Assembly: GCA_050944355.1 (NCBI GenBank)
Contig: JBMNQX010000002.1
Coordinates: 124,001-188,000 of the forward strand
Source of the DNA: UBA4285 sp050944355
GTDB lineage: Bacteria; Bacillota; Clostridia; Lachnospirales; Lachnospiraceae
Direction: 5' to 3'
DNA: 64,000 nt
Position numbers and translations under genes: made by a program. The notes below the pieces were generated by a model, which saw only the letters and a program-made list of their open reading frames with translations, was not told where the DNA came from and did not search any database. Of this stretch, positions 44,238 to 53,394 are shown in pieces. The first letter of the stretch is position 1; each line of letters opens with the position of its first letter.

Positions 44238-46307
44238 ATGGCAAAGAATCTGGTAATTGTTGAGTCACCGGCAAAGGTGAAATCAATTCAGAAATTTTTG
44301 GGTAAAAATTATACAGTTATGGCGTCTCAGGGACATATCCGGGATCTCCCGAAGAGTCAGCTGGGCATTGACGTCGAGAATGACTTTGAACCGAAATATA
44401 TCACGATCCGCGGCAAAGGTCCGCTTCTGGCGAGTCTGAAGAAGGCGGCCAAAAAAGCGGACACCGTGTATCTCGCAACCGATCCCGACCGCGAAGGAGA
44501 AGCGATTTCCTGGCATCTGGCGACGGCCATGGATCTCAATGATTCGAACATGAAGCGGATCACGTTCAATGAGATTACGAAAAAAGCGGTTCAGGCTTCT
44601 TTGAAGCAGCCGCGCGCCATCGACATGAATCTGGTCGACGCGCAGCAGGCAAGACGGGTTCTCGACCGGATCGTGGGATACGAGATTTCTCCGATTCTCT
44701 GGAAGAAAATCAAGCGGGGTCTGTCCGCCGGACGTGTTCAGTCTGTCGCTCTGCGGATCATCTGCGACAGAGAAAATGAGATTGCGGCTTTCATAGAGCA
44801 GGAGTACTGGACACTTGAAGCTTCTCTGAAAGTGGACGGCGAAAAGAAACCGTTCACAGCGCGTTTCTATGGCGACTCAAAGGGCAAAATCGATTTGAAG
44901 AGCCGGGAAGATGTTGACAAGATCATCGACGAGTTGAAAGATGCTTCTTTTACTGTGGAAAGCATCCGGAAGAACGAGCGCATCCGCAAGGCGCCGCTGC
45001 CGTTCACGACATCGACGATGCAGCAGGAGGCGTCCAGACAGCTGAATTTTTCGACCGGGCGAACAATGCAGATCGCACAGCAGCTCTACGAAGGAGTTGA
45101 CATCAAGGGGCGCGGTTCCATCGGTCTCATCACATATCTGCGTACCGACTCGACTCGTGTCGCTCAGGAGGCGCAGGCGGCGGCCGCTTCTTATATCGGA
45201 AAGAATTACGGGAGCGATTATGTCGGCCATCCGGTTTCCGCCGTAAAGGCGACTGGCGAGAATCACGTGCAGGATGCCCACGAGGCGATCCGCCCGACCG
45301 ATATTACTCTGACACCTGCCATGGTGAAGGAGCAGCTCACGCCGCAGCAGTACAAGCTGTACAGCCTGGTCTGGAGACGGTTTACCGCGAGTCAGATGAG
45401 CGCCGCGAAATTTGACGCGACACAGGTGCGGATTTCAGCCGGAAAATACATCTTCACAGTCTCGGGCTCCCAGAAAAAATTCGACGGCTTCCTGTCTGTC
45501 TACAAAGACGATATGGACAAGGAAGAAAAGAACAGCGTGCCGGCAAGCCTTGGCAGGAATTCGGTGCTGACGCTCCTGTCGACGAATCCGGAGCAGCACT
45601 TCACACAGCCGCCGGCGCACTACACCGAGGCGAGCCTGGTGCACGCGCTCGAAGAAAAAGGAATCGGCCGTCCGAGCACATACGCGCCGACGATCTCGAC
45701 GATCCTCAAGCGCCGTTATATTGTCAAAGAAGGGAAAAATCTGTTTGTCTCCGAGCTCGGAGACGCCGTGAACAAAATGATGTGCGAGGCTTTCCCGGAA
45801 ATTGTGAACGTCGAATTCACGGCCAATATGGAGTCGCTTCTCGACGGCGTCGAGCAGGGCAATGTCCGCTGGAAGACGATTATCGAGAATTTCTATCCGG
45901 ATCTGATGGCCTCCGTAAAGAAAGCCGAGGATGAACTGGCGGAAGTCAAGATCGCCGATGAAGTTTCCGACGTCATCTGTGACAAATGCGGCCGCCCGAT
46001 GCTGATCAAGTATGGTCCGCACGGAAAATTCTTAGGCTGCTCCGGATTCCCGGAGTGCCGCAACACGAAACCGTATTTTGAGAAAATCGGAGTCAAGTGT
46101 CCGAAGTGCGGCAAAGAAGTTGTGATCAGGCGCACGCGCAAGGGAAGAGTCTATTACGGATGTGAGGATAACCCGAAATGCGATTTCATGAGCTGGAACC
46201 GCCCGACGGGGGAGAACTGCCCGCGCTGCGGCTCATATATGGTATACAAAGGAAAAAGGAAAGTCTGCAGCAACAAGGACTGCGGATATGTGGAAGAAGG
46301 ACAGTAA
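44238..46307 (+). CDS. topA: DNA topoisomerase I
   Basis: This is a 689-residue type IA topoisomerase that relaxes negative supercoils. It has an N-terminal Toprim domain (LVIVESPAKVKSI, ATDPDREGEAISWHL) and the active-site tyrosine Y300 in LITYLRTDSTR. Three C-terminal zinc ribbons follow: CDKCGRP...CSGFPEC, CPKCGKE...CEDNPKC, CPRCGSY...CSNKDC. The start MAKNLVIVESP is preceded by GGAG. Its stop lies 3 nt before codY. Confidence 0.97.
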   Translation: MAKNLVIVESPAKVKSIQKFLGKNYTVMASQGHIRDLPKSQLGIDVENDFEPKYITIRGKGPLLASLKKAAKKADTVYLATDPDREGEAISWHLATAMDLNDSNMKRITFNEITKKAVQASLKQPRAIDMNLVDAQQARRVLDRIVGYEISPILWKKIKRGLSAGRVQSVALRIICDRENEIAAFIEQEYWTLEASLKVDGEKKPFTARFYGDSKGKIDLKSREDVDKIIDELKDASFTVESIRKNERIRKAPLPFTTSTMQQEASRQLNFSTGRTMQIAQQLYEGVDIKGRGSIGLITYLRTDSTRVAQEAQAAAASYIGKNYGSDYVGHPVSAVKATGENHVQDAHEAIRPTDITLTPAMVKEQLTPQQYKLYSLVWRRFTASQMSAAKFDATQVRISAGKYIFTVSGSQKKFDGFLSVYKDDMDKEEKNSVPASLGRNSVLTLLSTNPEQHFTQPPAHYTEASLVHALEEKGIGRPSTYAPTISTILKRRYIVKEGKNLFVSELGDAVNKMMCEAFPEIVNVEFTANMESLLDGVEQGNVRWKTIIENFYPDLMASVKKAEDELAEVKIADEVSDVICDKCGRPMLIKYGPHGKFLGCSGFPECRNTKPYFEKIGVKCPKCGKEVVIRRTRKGRVYYGCEDNPKCDFMSWNRPTGENCPRCGSYMVYKGKRKVCSNKDCGYVEEGQ

Positions 46308-46310
46308 AGT

Positions 46311-47078
46311 ATGAGTGTTGAGCTCCTTGATAATACAAGGCGGCTTGAAAAGCTGCTACAGGAATATTCGGCGCCCCGGATAGAATTCAGCGACATCTGC
46401 CGCCTCATGAGCGACATCCTGAAATCCGATGTCTATGTGTTCGGACGGAGGGGAAGAGTACTGGGGTGCGCGACGGTTTCAGAAGATCCGATTATTCCGG
46501 ATTTTGCCTCTGTTGTAATCGGCTCACGGCTGAACCCGAAGGTCAATCAGCGCCTGGCAAATGTGCTGTCCACCAGTGAAAATACAGACCCGGTGCTTTT
46601 TGGAATCGACAATCCGAATCACTGCCACTGCCTTGTATCGCCGGTCGTTCTTTCCGGGAGTCGTCTGGGCACGCTGTTTGTCGTTGTCCGTGAAGGGACT
46701 CTGAGTATTGACGACATCATCATCTGTGAGTTCGGTGCGACTGTTGTCGGAATGGAGATCTTCCGCTCGCTCAAAGAGGAAAAAGCGGCCGATCTGCGCA
46801 GCGAACAGAATGTAAAGATGGTTGTCGAGACGCTCTCCCACTCGGAGATGAGCGCTCTGCGGGCGATACTCACGAAAGTGCGCAGCGGACAGCAGGTCGT
46901 AGTGGGCACAGCCATCGCCGATGAAATCGGCGTCGCGAGGGCGTCTGTCGTCAACGCGCTGAAAAAGTGTGTGAGTGCCGGCATCCTGGAAACAAAATCC
47001 GGAGGCCGCAACGGAACGCTGATCAGGGTGTTGAATGACCGGATTTATGATATTTTAAACGACAAACCAAAAGAATAA
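46311..47078 (+). CDS. codY: GTP-sensing global regulator CodY
   Basis: This 255-residue regulator responds to branched-chain amino acids and GTP and represses nutrient-scavenging genes. The GAF domain starts at MSVELLDNTRRLEKLLQ, with SDVYVFGRRGRVLGC. The C-terminal winged HTH is AIADEIGVARASVVNALKK, then AGILETKSGGRNGTLIRVLN. It starts 3 nt after topA, so it probably depends on the comM-topA transcript. A terminator follows. Confidence 0.96.
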   Translation: MSVELLDNTRRLEKLLQEYSAPRIEFSDICRLMSDILKSDVYVFGRRGRVLGCATVSEDPIIPDFASVVIGSRLNPKVNQRLANVLSTSENTDPVLFGIDNPNHCHCLVSPVVLSGSRLGTLFVVVREGTLSIDDIIICEFGATVVGMEIFRSLKEEKAADLRSEQNVKMVVETLSHSEMSALRAILTKVRSGQQVVVGTAIADEIGVARASVVNALKKCVSAGILETKSGGRNGTLIRVLNDRIYDILNDKPKE

Positions 47079-47095
47079 ATATGAGTTTTGGATAA

Positions 47096-47139
47096 ACCGC
47101 GCTCAAGCCAGGCCTTTGGTATTGACAGCGCGGTTTTTG
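47096..47139 (+). terminator. codY terminator, overlapping the rpsB promoter
   Basis: ACCGCGCT (47096-47103) pairs with AGCGCGGT (47127-47134), then five T. The loop is 23 nt and contains most of the rpsB -35 element. Confidence 0.7.
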
Positions 47140-47151
47140 TTTTGGTATACT
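47122..47151 (+). promoter_or_regulatory. rpsB-tsf promoter
   Basis: TTGACA (47122-47127, perfect), 18 nt, TATACT (47146-47151). The -35 sits at the 3' arm of the codY terminator. The 110-nt leader to rpsB contains self-complementary GC stretches and could be an S2 autoregulatory leader; that is a guess. Confidence 0.72.
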
Positions 47152-47266
47152 TCCGTTTGTATGTGCATTATGCATGCGGGAGGACTGCCGTGTGGTGCCG
47201 CGTCGGATGATTGCGGTCGAGCGGCGGGAAGAATCCCGCAAAAGAAAAACCTATTGGAGGTACATT

Positions 47267-48040
47267 ATGAGTGTTGTATCAATGAAGCAGCTGCTGGAAG
47301 CCGGCGTACATTTTGGTCATCAGACCAGAAGATGGAACCCCAAGATGGCTCCGTACATCTACACACAGCGCAATGGCATCCACATCATCGATCTTCAGAA
47401 GTCTGTCGGCATGGTTGATGCGGCTTACAAGGAGATTGAGAACGTCGTTGCAAACGGCGGCACCGTTCTGTTCGTAGGAACAAAGAAGCAGGCGCAGGAT
47501 TCCATTCAGCAGGAAGCTGAGCGCTGCGGCATGTTCTACGTCAACGAGAGATGGCTCGGCGGCATGCTCACAAACTTCACGACAATTCAGTCCCGCATCA
47601 AGAAGATGAAGGAAATCGAGACGATGGAAGAGGATGGTACATTCGATCGTCTGCCGAAGAAAGAAGTCATCAATCTCCGCAAAGAACTCGACAAACTTCA
47701 CAGAAATCTGAACGGCATCCGCGACATGAAGCGTCTTCCGGACGTCATCTTCGTCGTTGACCCGAAGAAGGAAAAGATCTGTGTAAACGAGGCTCATTCA
47801 CTCGGCATCGAGCTGATCGGCATCTGCGATACCAACTGCGATCCGGATGAACTGGATTTCGTTATTCCGGGCAATGATGACGCAATCCGCGCCGTACGTC
47901 TGATTGTCTCCAAGATGGCTGATGCTGTCATCGAGGCAAAGCAGGGCAGCGAGGCCGAGAAAGCTTCTGAGGAAGCTGAGGGCGGTGAGCAGGCTGAGGA
48001 AAGCGCCGAAGCAGAGGAGACAGCTGAGGACGCTCAGTAA
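47267..48040 (+). CDS. rpsB: 30S ribosomal protein S2
   Basis: This is a 257-residue S2. Standard motifs are LLEAGVHFGHQTRRWNPKM, YIYTQRNGIHIIDLQK, GTKKQAQ, VNERWLGGMLTNF and the GICDTNCDPDELDFVIPGND segment. The last 35 residues form an acidic Glu/Ala-rich tail beyond the usual core, as seen in some Clostridia. The start is set by TTGGAGG; an in-frame ATG at 47174 lies in the leader. It is cotranscribed with tsf. Confidence 0.97.
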   Translation: MSVVSMKQLLEAGVHFGHQTRRWNPKMAPYIYTQRNGIHIIDLQKSVGMVDAAYKEIENVVANGGTVLFVGTKKQAQDSIQQEAERCGMFYVNERWLGGMLTNFTTIQSRIKKMKEIETMEEDGTFDRLPKKEVINLRKELDKLHRNLNGIRDMKRLPDVIFVVDPKKEKICVNEAHSLGIELIGICDTNCDPDELDFVIPGNDDAIRAVRLIVSKMADAVIEAKQGSEAEKASEEAEGGEQAEESAEAEETAEDAQ

Positions 48041-48088
48041 TCCGATTTCAGACATTAGACAAGAGTATCGTTCAGGAGAATACACGAA

Positions 48089-49021
48089 ATGAAAATTACC
48101 GCATCGATGGTTAAAGAGTTACGCGAAATGACCGGAGCCGGCATGATGGACTGCAAGAAGGCCCTGAGTGCTGTCGACGGCGATATGGACAAGGCCGTTG
48201 AATATCTCCGCGAGAACGGCATGGCTAAAGCAGCCAAGAAAGCCGGCCGCATTGCGGCAGAAGGCATCTGCATGATCGCTGGCGATGAAAAGAAAGCCGC
48301 TGTTGTCGAAGTTAACTCCGAGACTGACTTTGTAGCACAGAACGCGAAGTTCAGAGATTATGTGAAGACCGTCGCTGAGCAGGCGCTCAACACCAAGGCT
48401 GCTGATCTTGAGGCCTTCCTTGCCGAGAAATCCGAAGCTGAGCCGGACAAGACTGTCGAAGAGGCACTGAAGGGCCAGATCGCAGTTATCGGAGAGAATC
48501 TGAAGATCCGCCGTTTTGCACAGCTCGAAGAGGAAAACGGATTTGTAGCTTCTTACACGCATATGGACGGCAAGATCTGCGTTCTTGTTGATGTAGAGAC
48601 AGATGTTGTCAACGACGCGATCCGCGAGATGGGCAGGAATGTTGCCATGCAGGCAGCTGCCCTCCGCCCGGTTTACACAAATGAGAGCGAAGTGGATCCG
48701 GCTTACATCGCAAGCGAGACAGAAGTACTCACCGCTGCCGCAAAGAACGAGAAGCCGAACGCTCCGGAGAAGGTCATCAACGGCATGGTTAAGGGCCGTC
48801 TGAACAAAGAGCTGAAAGAAATCTGCCTGGTCGACCAGGTTTACGTAAAGGCAGAGGACGGCAAGCAGACAGTAAAGCAGTATGTTGATTCTGTCGCAAA
48901 GGCGAACAACGCCAAAATCACCATCAAGAAGTTCATCCGGTTCGAGACAGGCGAGGGTCTTGAGAAGAAGAACGAGGATTTTGCCGCGGAAGTTGCCGCT
49001 CAGGCGAAAGCTGCAAAGTAA
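48089..49021 (+). CDS. tsf: Elongation factor Ts
   Basis: This is a 310-residue nucleotide exchange factor for EF-Tu. The N-terminal UBA-like domain is followed by REMTGAGMMDCKKAL and the EF-Tu-contacting SETDFVAQN. Both core subdomains are present; the C-terminal FIRFETGEGLEKKNEDFAAE is typical. It follows rpsB by 48 nt, with RBS CAGGAG. It ends at a terminator. Confidence 0.97.
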   Translation: MKITASMVKELREMTGAGMMDCKKALSAVDGDMDKAVEYLRENGMAKAAKKAGRIAAEGICMIAGDEKKAAVVEVNSETDFVAQNAKFRDYVKTVAEQALNTKAADLEAFLAEKSEAEPDKTVEEALKGQIAVIGENLKIRRFAQLEEENGFVASYTHMDGKICVLVDVETDVVNDAIREMGRNVAMQAAALRPVYTNESEVDPAYIASETEVLTAAAKNEKPNAPEKVINGMVKGRLNKELKEICLVDQVYVKAEDGKQTVKQYVDSVAKANNAKITIKKFIRFETGEGLEKKNEDFAAEVAAQAKAAK

Positions 49022-49045
49022 TCAATCTGAAATTTATATTAAAGA

Positions 49046-49077
49046 GGGGCCTTCTGATAGCAGAAGGCTCCTTTTTT
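49046..49077 (+). terminator. Intrinsic terminator of rpsB-tsf
   Basis: GGGGCCTTCTG and CAGAAGGCTCC pair with one wobble around a 4-nt loop, then six T. Confidence 0.87.
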
Positions 49078-49159
49078 GATATAATAAGATCAGAACGAAC
49101 CAACGGAAGCCTGTCGGGCAAGTTCCGACAGCCTTTGTCTGAATGAGGAAAGGATCACA

Positions 49160-49822
49160 ATGAAATTTATCAAATTGGCGTCCAATTCGTTCAAATGCAT
49201 CTTAAGCAAGCAGGACTTTGAAGATTACAATCTTACAATACATGACTTTGTTGCGCAGGATTCCGAAAAAATCAAATCTTTCATAACAGATATCTGCCAG
49301 CGGGCAGAGGCGGAGACGGGGATTCATCTGGACGGTCAGGTGATGTCAATTCAGATGGCCATGCAGCCGGATCACACGACTGTTCTCACAATCTCGTCGA
49401 GAAATGATATGGACGATCTGTTCGGCGATCTGCGCAGAGACCTCGGGAAGCGGGGGAATGCTTCATCCGGGAAAAAGCAGACGGAAAGCGGCCGGAAGGA
49501 AGTAAAACGTCCGGCCTCAGCCGAGACCAATACCCGGATATATGTATTTTCGTCGTACGGTGCATTTGAAAAATTTGCGGCTGCAAACGGCAATACATGG
49601 GGGATTCGCAACAGCCTGCGGAAGGCTGAGGACGGCACCTATCTGTTCTTAATAAGCAGAGGACGCGCGTCACTTGAAAAGTACAAGGCTTTTCGTCTGA
49701 GACTGCTTGATTTTGCCGAAGCGGACCACAACACGACGAAGATACATCTCGACGAACGGATGGAACATTCGAAACCTTTTATCGAGGAAAATGCTGTCAA
49801 TAAAGTGAGGAAATATTTATGA
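49160..49822 (+). CDS. mecA: Adaptor protein MecA
   Basis: This is a 220-residue ClpC adaptor. The N-terminal substrate-binding part (MKFIKLASNSFKCILSKQDF, TGIHLDGQVMSIQMAM) and the C-terminal ClpC-binding domain (IYVFSSYGAFEKFA, DGTYLFLISR, HSKPFIEENAVNKVRKYL) are separated by a Lys/Ser-rich linker. In Bacillus it targets ComK; here targets are unknown. RBS GAGGAAAGG. The stop overlaps the next ATG (ATGA). Confidence 0.88.
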   Translation: MKFIKLASNSFKCILSKQDFEDYNLTIHDFVAQDSEKIKSFITDICQRAEAETGIHLDGQVMSIQMAMQPDHTTVLTISSRNDMDDLFGDLRRDLGKRGNASSGKKQTESGRKEVKRPASAETNTRIYVFSSYGAFEKFAAANGNTWGIRNSLRKAEDGTYLFLISRGRASLEKYKAFRLRLLDFAEADHNTTKIHLDERMEHSKPFIEENAVNKVRKYL

Positions 49823-50853
49823 AGATCCCCGGATTTCTTCCGCAGGGCGGCACGATCGGCATAACGGCGCCTTCTTTTGGGTGTGTCATGGAGCCGTATG
49901 CGAGTGCGTTCGGAAATGCGCTGAGAAACTTTCAGGACATGGGCTATCGCGTGCGCACAACGCCGGACTGCTTTATGGACGATGGAATCGGCATTTCAAC
50001 AGATCCGAAAGAATGCGCGAGTGAGTTCATGTCCCTGTATGCGGACAATGATGTCGATTTTATCATATCCGCCGGCGGCGGCGAGCTCATGTGTGAGACT
50101 CTCGGCTATATTGACTTTGACCGCCTCGCGGACGCAAAGCCGAAATTTTTTGCCGGATATTCCGACAACACAAATCTGACATTTACCATGCCGACGATTC
50201 TTGATACAGCGGCGATTTACTGTCCGTGTGCCCCGAGTTTCGGCATGAAACCCTGGCACCCGTCGCTCACGCAGGATATGGAGCTGTTTACAGGTGCACG
50301 GAGCGAGGTCTCCGGGTTTCCTGACTATGAAAAGGTTTCTCTGAAAACGGAAGAAAATCCGCTGGCGCCGTACAACTGCACCGAGAAAAAAGTGCTCACT
50401 CTGTTTGAGGGCGGCAGCAAAAAGCGGGAGGCTGGCATGAGAGGGCGCCTCCTGGGCGGATGCCTTGATATCCTGACGATTCTCTGCGGAACAAAGTACG
50501 ACAAGGTCCGGGAATTCAATGAGCGCTACAAGAACGACGGCATTATCTGGTTCCTCGAGGCCTGTGATTTAAATGTGCTGGATATCCGCCGCACATTCTG
50601 GCAGCTGCGGAAAGCAGGGTGGTTTGAGAGAGCGGCCGGCTTTATCATCGGCAGACCTCTCTCAGGTGAGCCTGTCATGGGGCTTGACGCGCACGGCGCC
50701 GTGCTGGGCGAAATTGAAGATCTCGGACTCCCGGTGATTCTGGATGCGGATCTAGGGCATCTGCCGCCCGTCGTCCCAATAGTCAGCGGCGCATTTGCAG
50801 AGGTGCATGCCGACGCGGACAATATCAGAATCCGCTATGATTTCAGCAGATAA
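49819..50853 (+). CDS. S66-family LD-carboxypeptidase / MccF-like
   Basis: This is a 344-residue serine peptidase of family S66. Visible are the start GGTIGITAPS, SAGGGELMCETL, the nucleophile Ser in FAGYSDNTNLTF, the Glu in WFLEACDLN and the His in LDADLGHLPPVVP. Members trim tetrapeptides in peptidoglycan recycling (LdcA) or detoxify microcin C-like aminoacyl nucleotides (MccF). The inserted segment around residues 160-210 resembles the MccF side, but I cannot decide. Coupled to mecA by a 4-nt overlap. Confidence 0.88.
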   Translation: MKIPGFLPQGGTIGITAPSFGCVMEPYASAFGNALRNFQDMGYRVRTTPDCFMDDGIGISTDPKECASEFMSLYADNDVDFIISAGGGELMCETLGYIDFDRLADAKPKFFAGYSDNTNLTFTMPTILDTAAIYCPCAPSFGMKPWHPSLTQDMELFTGARSEVSGFPDYEKVSLKTEENPLAPYNCTEKKVLTLFEGGSKKREAGMRGRLLGGCLDILTILCGTKYDKVREFNERYKNDGIIWFLEACDLNVLDIRRTFWQLRKAGWFERAAGFIIGRPLSGEPVMGLDAHGAVLGEIEDLGLPVILDADLGHLPPVVPIVSGAFAEVHADADNIRIRYDFSR

Positions 50854-50952
50854 CTGAAACAAAAAGAAATTGACTGAGTTATAATGACGAGAAGAAGGCG
50901 CACTGATCCCTGAAGGACAGCCAGCGTCAGATAATAGTCATATAGAGAAAGG

Positions 50953-52125
50953 ATGGCACAGACAATGGATGCGAAAGAACTTGCCAGATCAGTCAATGAT
51001 TATGTGGTTCAGTACAGGCGGATTGTCCACCAGAACCCGGAGCTTTCGATGGAGGAATTCAAAACCACCGATCGCATCTGCGGAGAACTCGATAAGATGG
51101 GCATCTCCTACAAGCGGATGAAGCCGACGGGAGTTCTGGCTGAAATCAGGGGCGGAAAGGGCGAAGGCAAGACTGTCCTCCTTCGCGGCGATATTGACGG
51201 ACTTCCGGTAAAGGAAGACACGGGGCTTCCATTTGCCAGTACGAACGGATGCATGCATGCCTGCGGCCACGATATGCACAACGCGATGCTTCTGGGTGCT
51301 GTAAAAGCAATTCATTCGATCAGAGATCAGTTTGCCGGCACCGTGAAATTTATATTCCAGCCGGCTGAAGAGGCGGGAACAGGCGCCAAAGCGATGATTG
51401 AGCAGGGAGTCCTCGAGGGCGTTGACTATATGTACGGCGAGCACATGGACTCTACTCTCGAACCCGGCGCAATCGCGTCTGTCGAGGGCCCGTTCGAGGC
51501 TTCCGCATTCTGGTTTACCATTGATATCACCGGGCACCAGGCTCACGGCGCTGACCCGGGACACGGCGTTGACGCCGCTGTTGCAGGTTCTGCCGTCGTC
51601 ATGGGACTGCAGGACATGGTCGCCCGCGAGTATGATCCTTTTGAGCCGATGGTTGTGACTGTCGGCGACATCAAGAGTCCGGGCCGTTTCAACATCATTC
51701 CGGGCACGTATCACATGGAAGGCACAATCCGCACGTTCTCGCGCGATATCAACAACACGCTCGGGGACACGCTGAACCGCATTGCCAACGGTATTGCGGG
51801 AGCCTATCGCTGCAAGGCGAGTGTTTCGATCCACATGGTCGCAGATGTCAACCAGAATGATCACGACGCATTTCAGATTGGCCGGGCGGCCGCCGAGAAA
51901 GTCGGGAAATTTGTGACTGCAAAGAAGGAAATGGGCGGCGAGGATTTCTCGTTCTACACTCCGTACGTAAAATCAGGATTCTTCAAGATCGGCGGCAGAA
52001 TGCCGGACAAGGACGGAAATATCTATTCGCATCACACGCCGAAGGTTATGTTCGATGAAAAAGCTCTCATGACCGGTGTGGCTTTCTTTATTCAGGTCGC
52101 CATGGACACTCTTGAAAAGGGATAA
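50953..52125 (+). CDS. M20-family metal-dependent amidohydrolase
   Basis: This is a 390-residue aminoacylase/hippurate hydrolase-like enzyme. Metal motifs are LLRGDIDGLPV, MHACGHDMHNAMLLGA, FQPAEEAGTGAKAM and YGEHMDS, with a dimerisation domain around residues 185-300. It deacylates N-acyl amino acids; the exact substrate is unknown. ATG at 50953 sits right at the AAAGG, and the ATG at 50965 (MDAKEL) has a wider spacing; either is possible. It is monocistronic, ending at a terminator. Confidence 0.9.
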   Translation: MAQTMDAKELARSVNDYVVQYRRIVHQNPELSMEEFKTTDRICGELDKMGISYKRMKPTGVLAEIRGGKGEGKTVLLRGDIDGLPVKEDTGLPFASTNGCMHACGHDMHNAMLLGAVKAIHSIRDQFAGTVKFIFQPAEEAGTGAKAMIEQGVLEGVDYMYGEHMDSTLEPGAIASVEGPFEASAFWFTIDITGHQAHGADPGHGVDAAVAGSAVVMGLQDMVAREYDPFEPMVVTVGDIKSPGRFNIIPGTYHMEGTIRTFSRDINNTLGDTLNRIANGIAGAYRCKASVSIHMVADVNQNDHDAFQIGRAAAEKVGKFVTAKKEMGGEDFSFYTPYVKSGFFKIGGRMPDKDGNIYSHHTPKVMFDEKALMTGVAFFIQVAMDTLEKG

Positions 52126-52152
52126 TCACTGAGACAATTCATGAGCTTAAGG

Positions 52153-52184
52153 AGCCGGGGATTTTTTAATCCCCGGCTTTTTTT
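52153..52184 (+). terminator. Intrinsic terminator
   Basis: Perfect 11-bp arms AGCCGGGGATT and AATCCCCGGCT with a T-run of seven. Confidence 0.88.
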
Positions 52185-52243
52185 CGGGAAAAATTTAAGA
52201 AACAGGCCGCACCGCGTGTCATGCCTTCCCGCAGAAGGATTTT

Positions 52244-53275
52244 TCAGAGCCCCGCGAAATCCCGGATTGTGCTGAAATAGGTTAAAGGGTCAGCCTGGGC
52301 AGCCTGACAGTGGCCGGCGCCGGACACGATCAGAAGCTGTTTTTCACAGGAGGCCGCGTCATAGAGTTCATAGCACTGGGAGACATCGATCATTTCGTCG
52401 TCGGAGCCGTGAATGAAGAGAGTCGGAATATTGCTCTGTTTCACCGCCTCTACGGCCGAGGCATCATAGAGCCAGTATCCTCCGCGAAGTTTCAGGCAGA
52501 CGGCAGCGGCCGGCACAAACAGGACAGGGGGAACATTGAACCATTCTTTCGCTTTGTCGACGAACATGGTGTACGCATCGGTGTAGGAAGAATCAGAAAT
52601 AATGGCTCTGACAGGATACTGTCCCGAAGTGAGCTCCGTAAGACCGCTCATCATGAGCGCTGTCGCCGCGCCCATGGACTGGCCGTAAATGATAATTTCT
52701 GCATCCGGGTCGAGTTCCAGGATTCGGTCGAGCCACAGCAGACAGTCATAACGGTCGGTGGCTCCCATTCCGATGAAATCGCCTTCTGAGGACCCCTGCG
52801 CCCGCAGGTCCGGCACGACGCAGTGACAGCCCATTTTGCTGAACCAGCAGGCGTACTCGTACATGTCCTGTTTCCAGCCGGTATATCCGTGCAGCAGCAG
52901 AACCCAGGTGTGAGAATTGTCGTGTTCCGGCGCTGCGCTGACATCTGTGTAGAAGGGCGCCGGATCAAAGATTTCAGCATCCAGTGTATAACCTTCCGGT
53001 GTCGTGACTGTCTGATTTTCGTGTGTCACAGAATCAAACCATTCATCTGTCACGGCGGATTCTGCGTTTGCGTTGTCTGTCAGAGAATCTGTCTGTACCA
53101 GTTCGGCAAAGGACTCGTCGGAGATCGTCTGAAAAGCGTCAAGTTTGCGCATGAAAGAGGGAACCAGGGCAGCGCTGACCATGAAGTTGACGGCAATCAG
53201 ATAAACGGCGAAAAGGCAGAGCAGCACAATGATCACTGCCCTTTTTCTGTGCTTTTTTCGGCGGCTTTTCGGCAA
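52244..53275 (-). CDS. Membrane-anchored alpha/beta hydrolase
   Basis: This roughly 343-residue protein has a very basic N-terminus (KSRRKKHRKR), one membrane helix (AVIIVLLCLFAVYLIAVNFM) and an extracytoplasmic alpha/beta-hydrolase domain. The oxyanion region is LLLHGYTGWKQDM, the nucleophile Ser is in IIIYGQSMGAATA, the Asp in LFIHGSDDEMIDV and the His in SGAGHCQA. It resembles bacterial serine aminopeptidase/BEM46-like hydrolases; the substrate is unknown. Starts: TTG at 53275 has GGAGG 8 nt upstream; a GTG at 53281 is only 3 nt away. It is divergent from the following glutaminase-like gene. Confidence 0.85.
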   Translation of the reverse strand: MPKSRRKKHRKRAVIIVLLCLFAVYLIAVNFMVSAALVPSFMRKLDAFQTISDESFAELVQTDSLTDNANAESAVTDEWFDSVTHENQTVTTPEGYTLDAEIFDPAPFYTDVSAAPEHDNSHTWVLLLHGYTGWKQDMYEYACWFSKMGCHCVVPDLRAQGSSEGDFIGMGATDRYDCLLWLDRILELDPDAEIIIYGQSMGAATALMMSGLTELTSGQYPVRAIISDSSYTDAYTMFVDKAKEWFNVPPVLFVPAAAVCLKLRGGYWLYDASAVEAVKQSNIPTLFIHGSDDEMIDVSQCYELYDAASCEKQLLIVSGAGHCQAAQADPLTYFSTIRDFAGL

Positions 53276-53394
53276 ACTCACAGACCTCCTTTCAGACAAT
53301 ACGGTTATTTTAACAGATTGATGCGGTGAGATTGTGACGAAAATCTGAATCTGATACAATGAAACAAATCAATCGTGAAAGCAGGTAATTTTAT

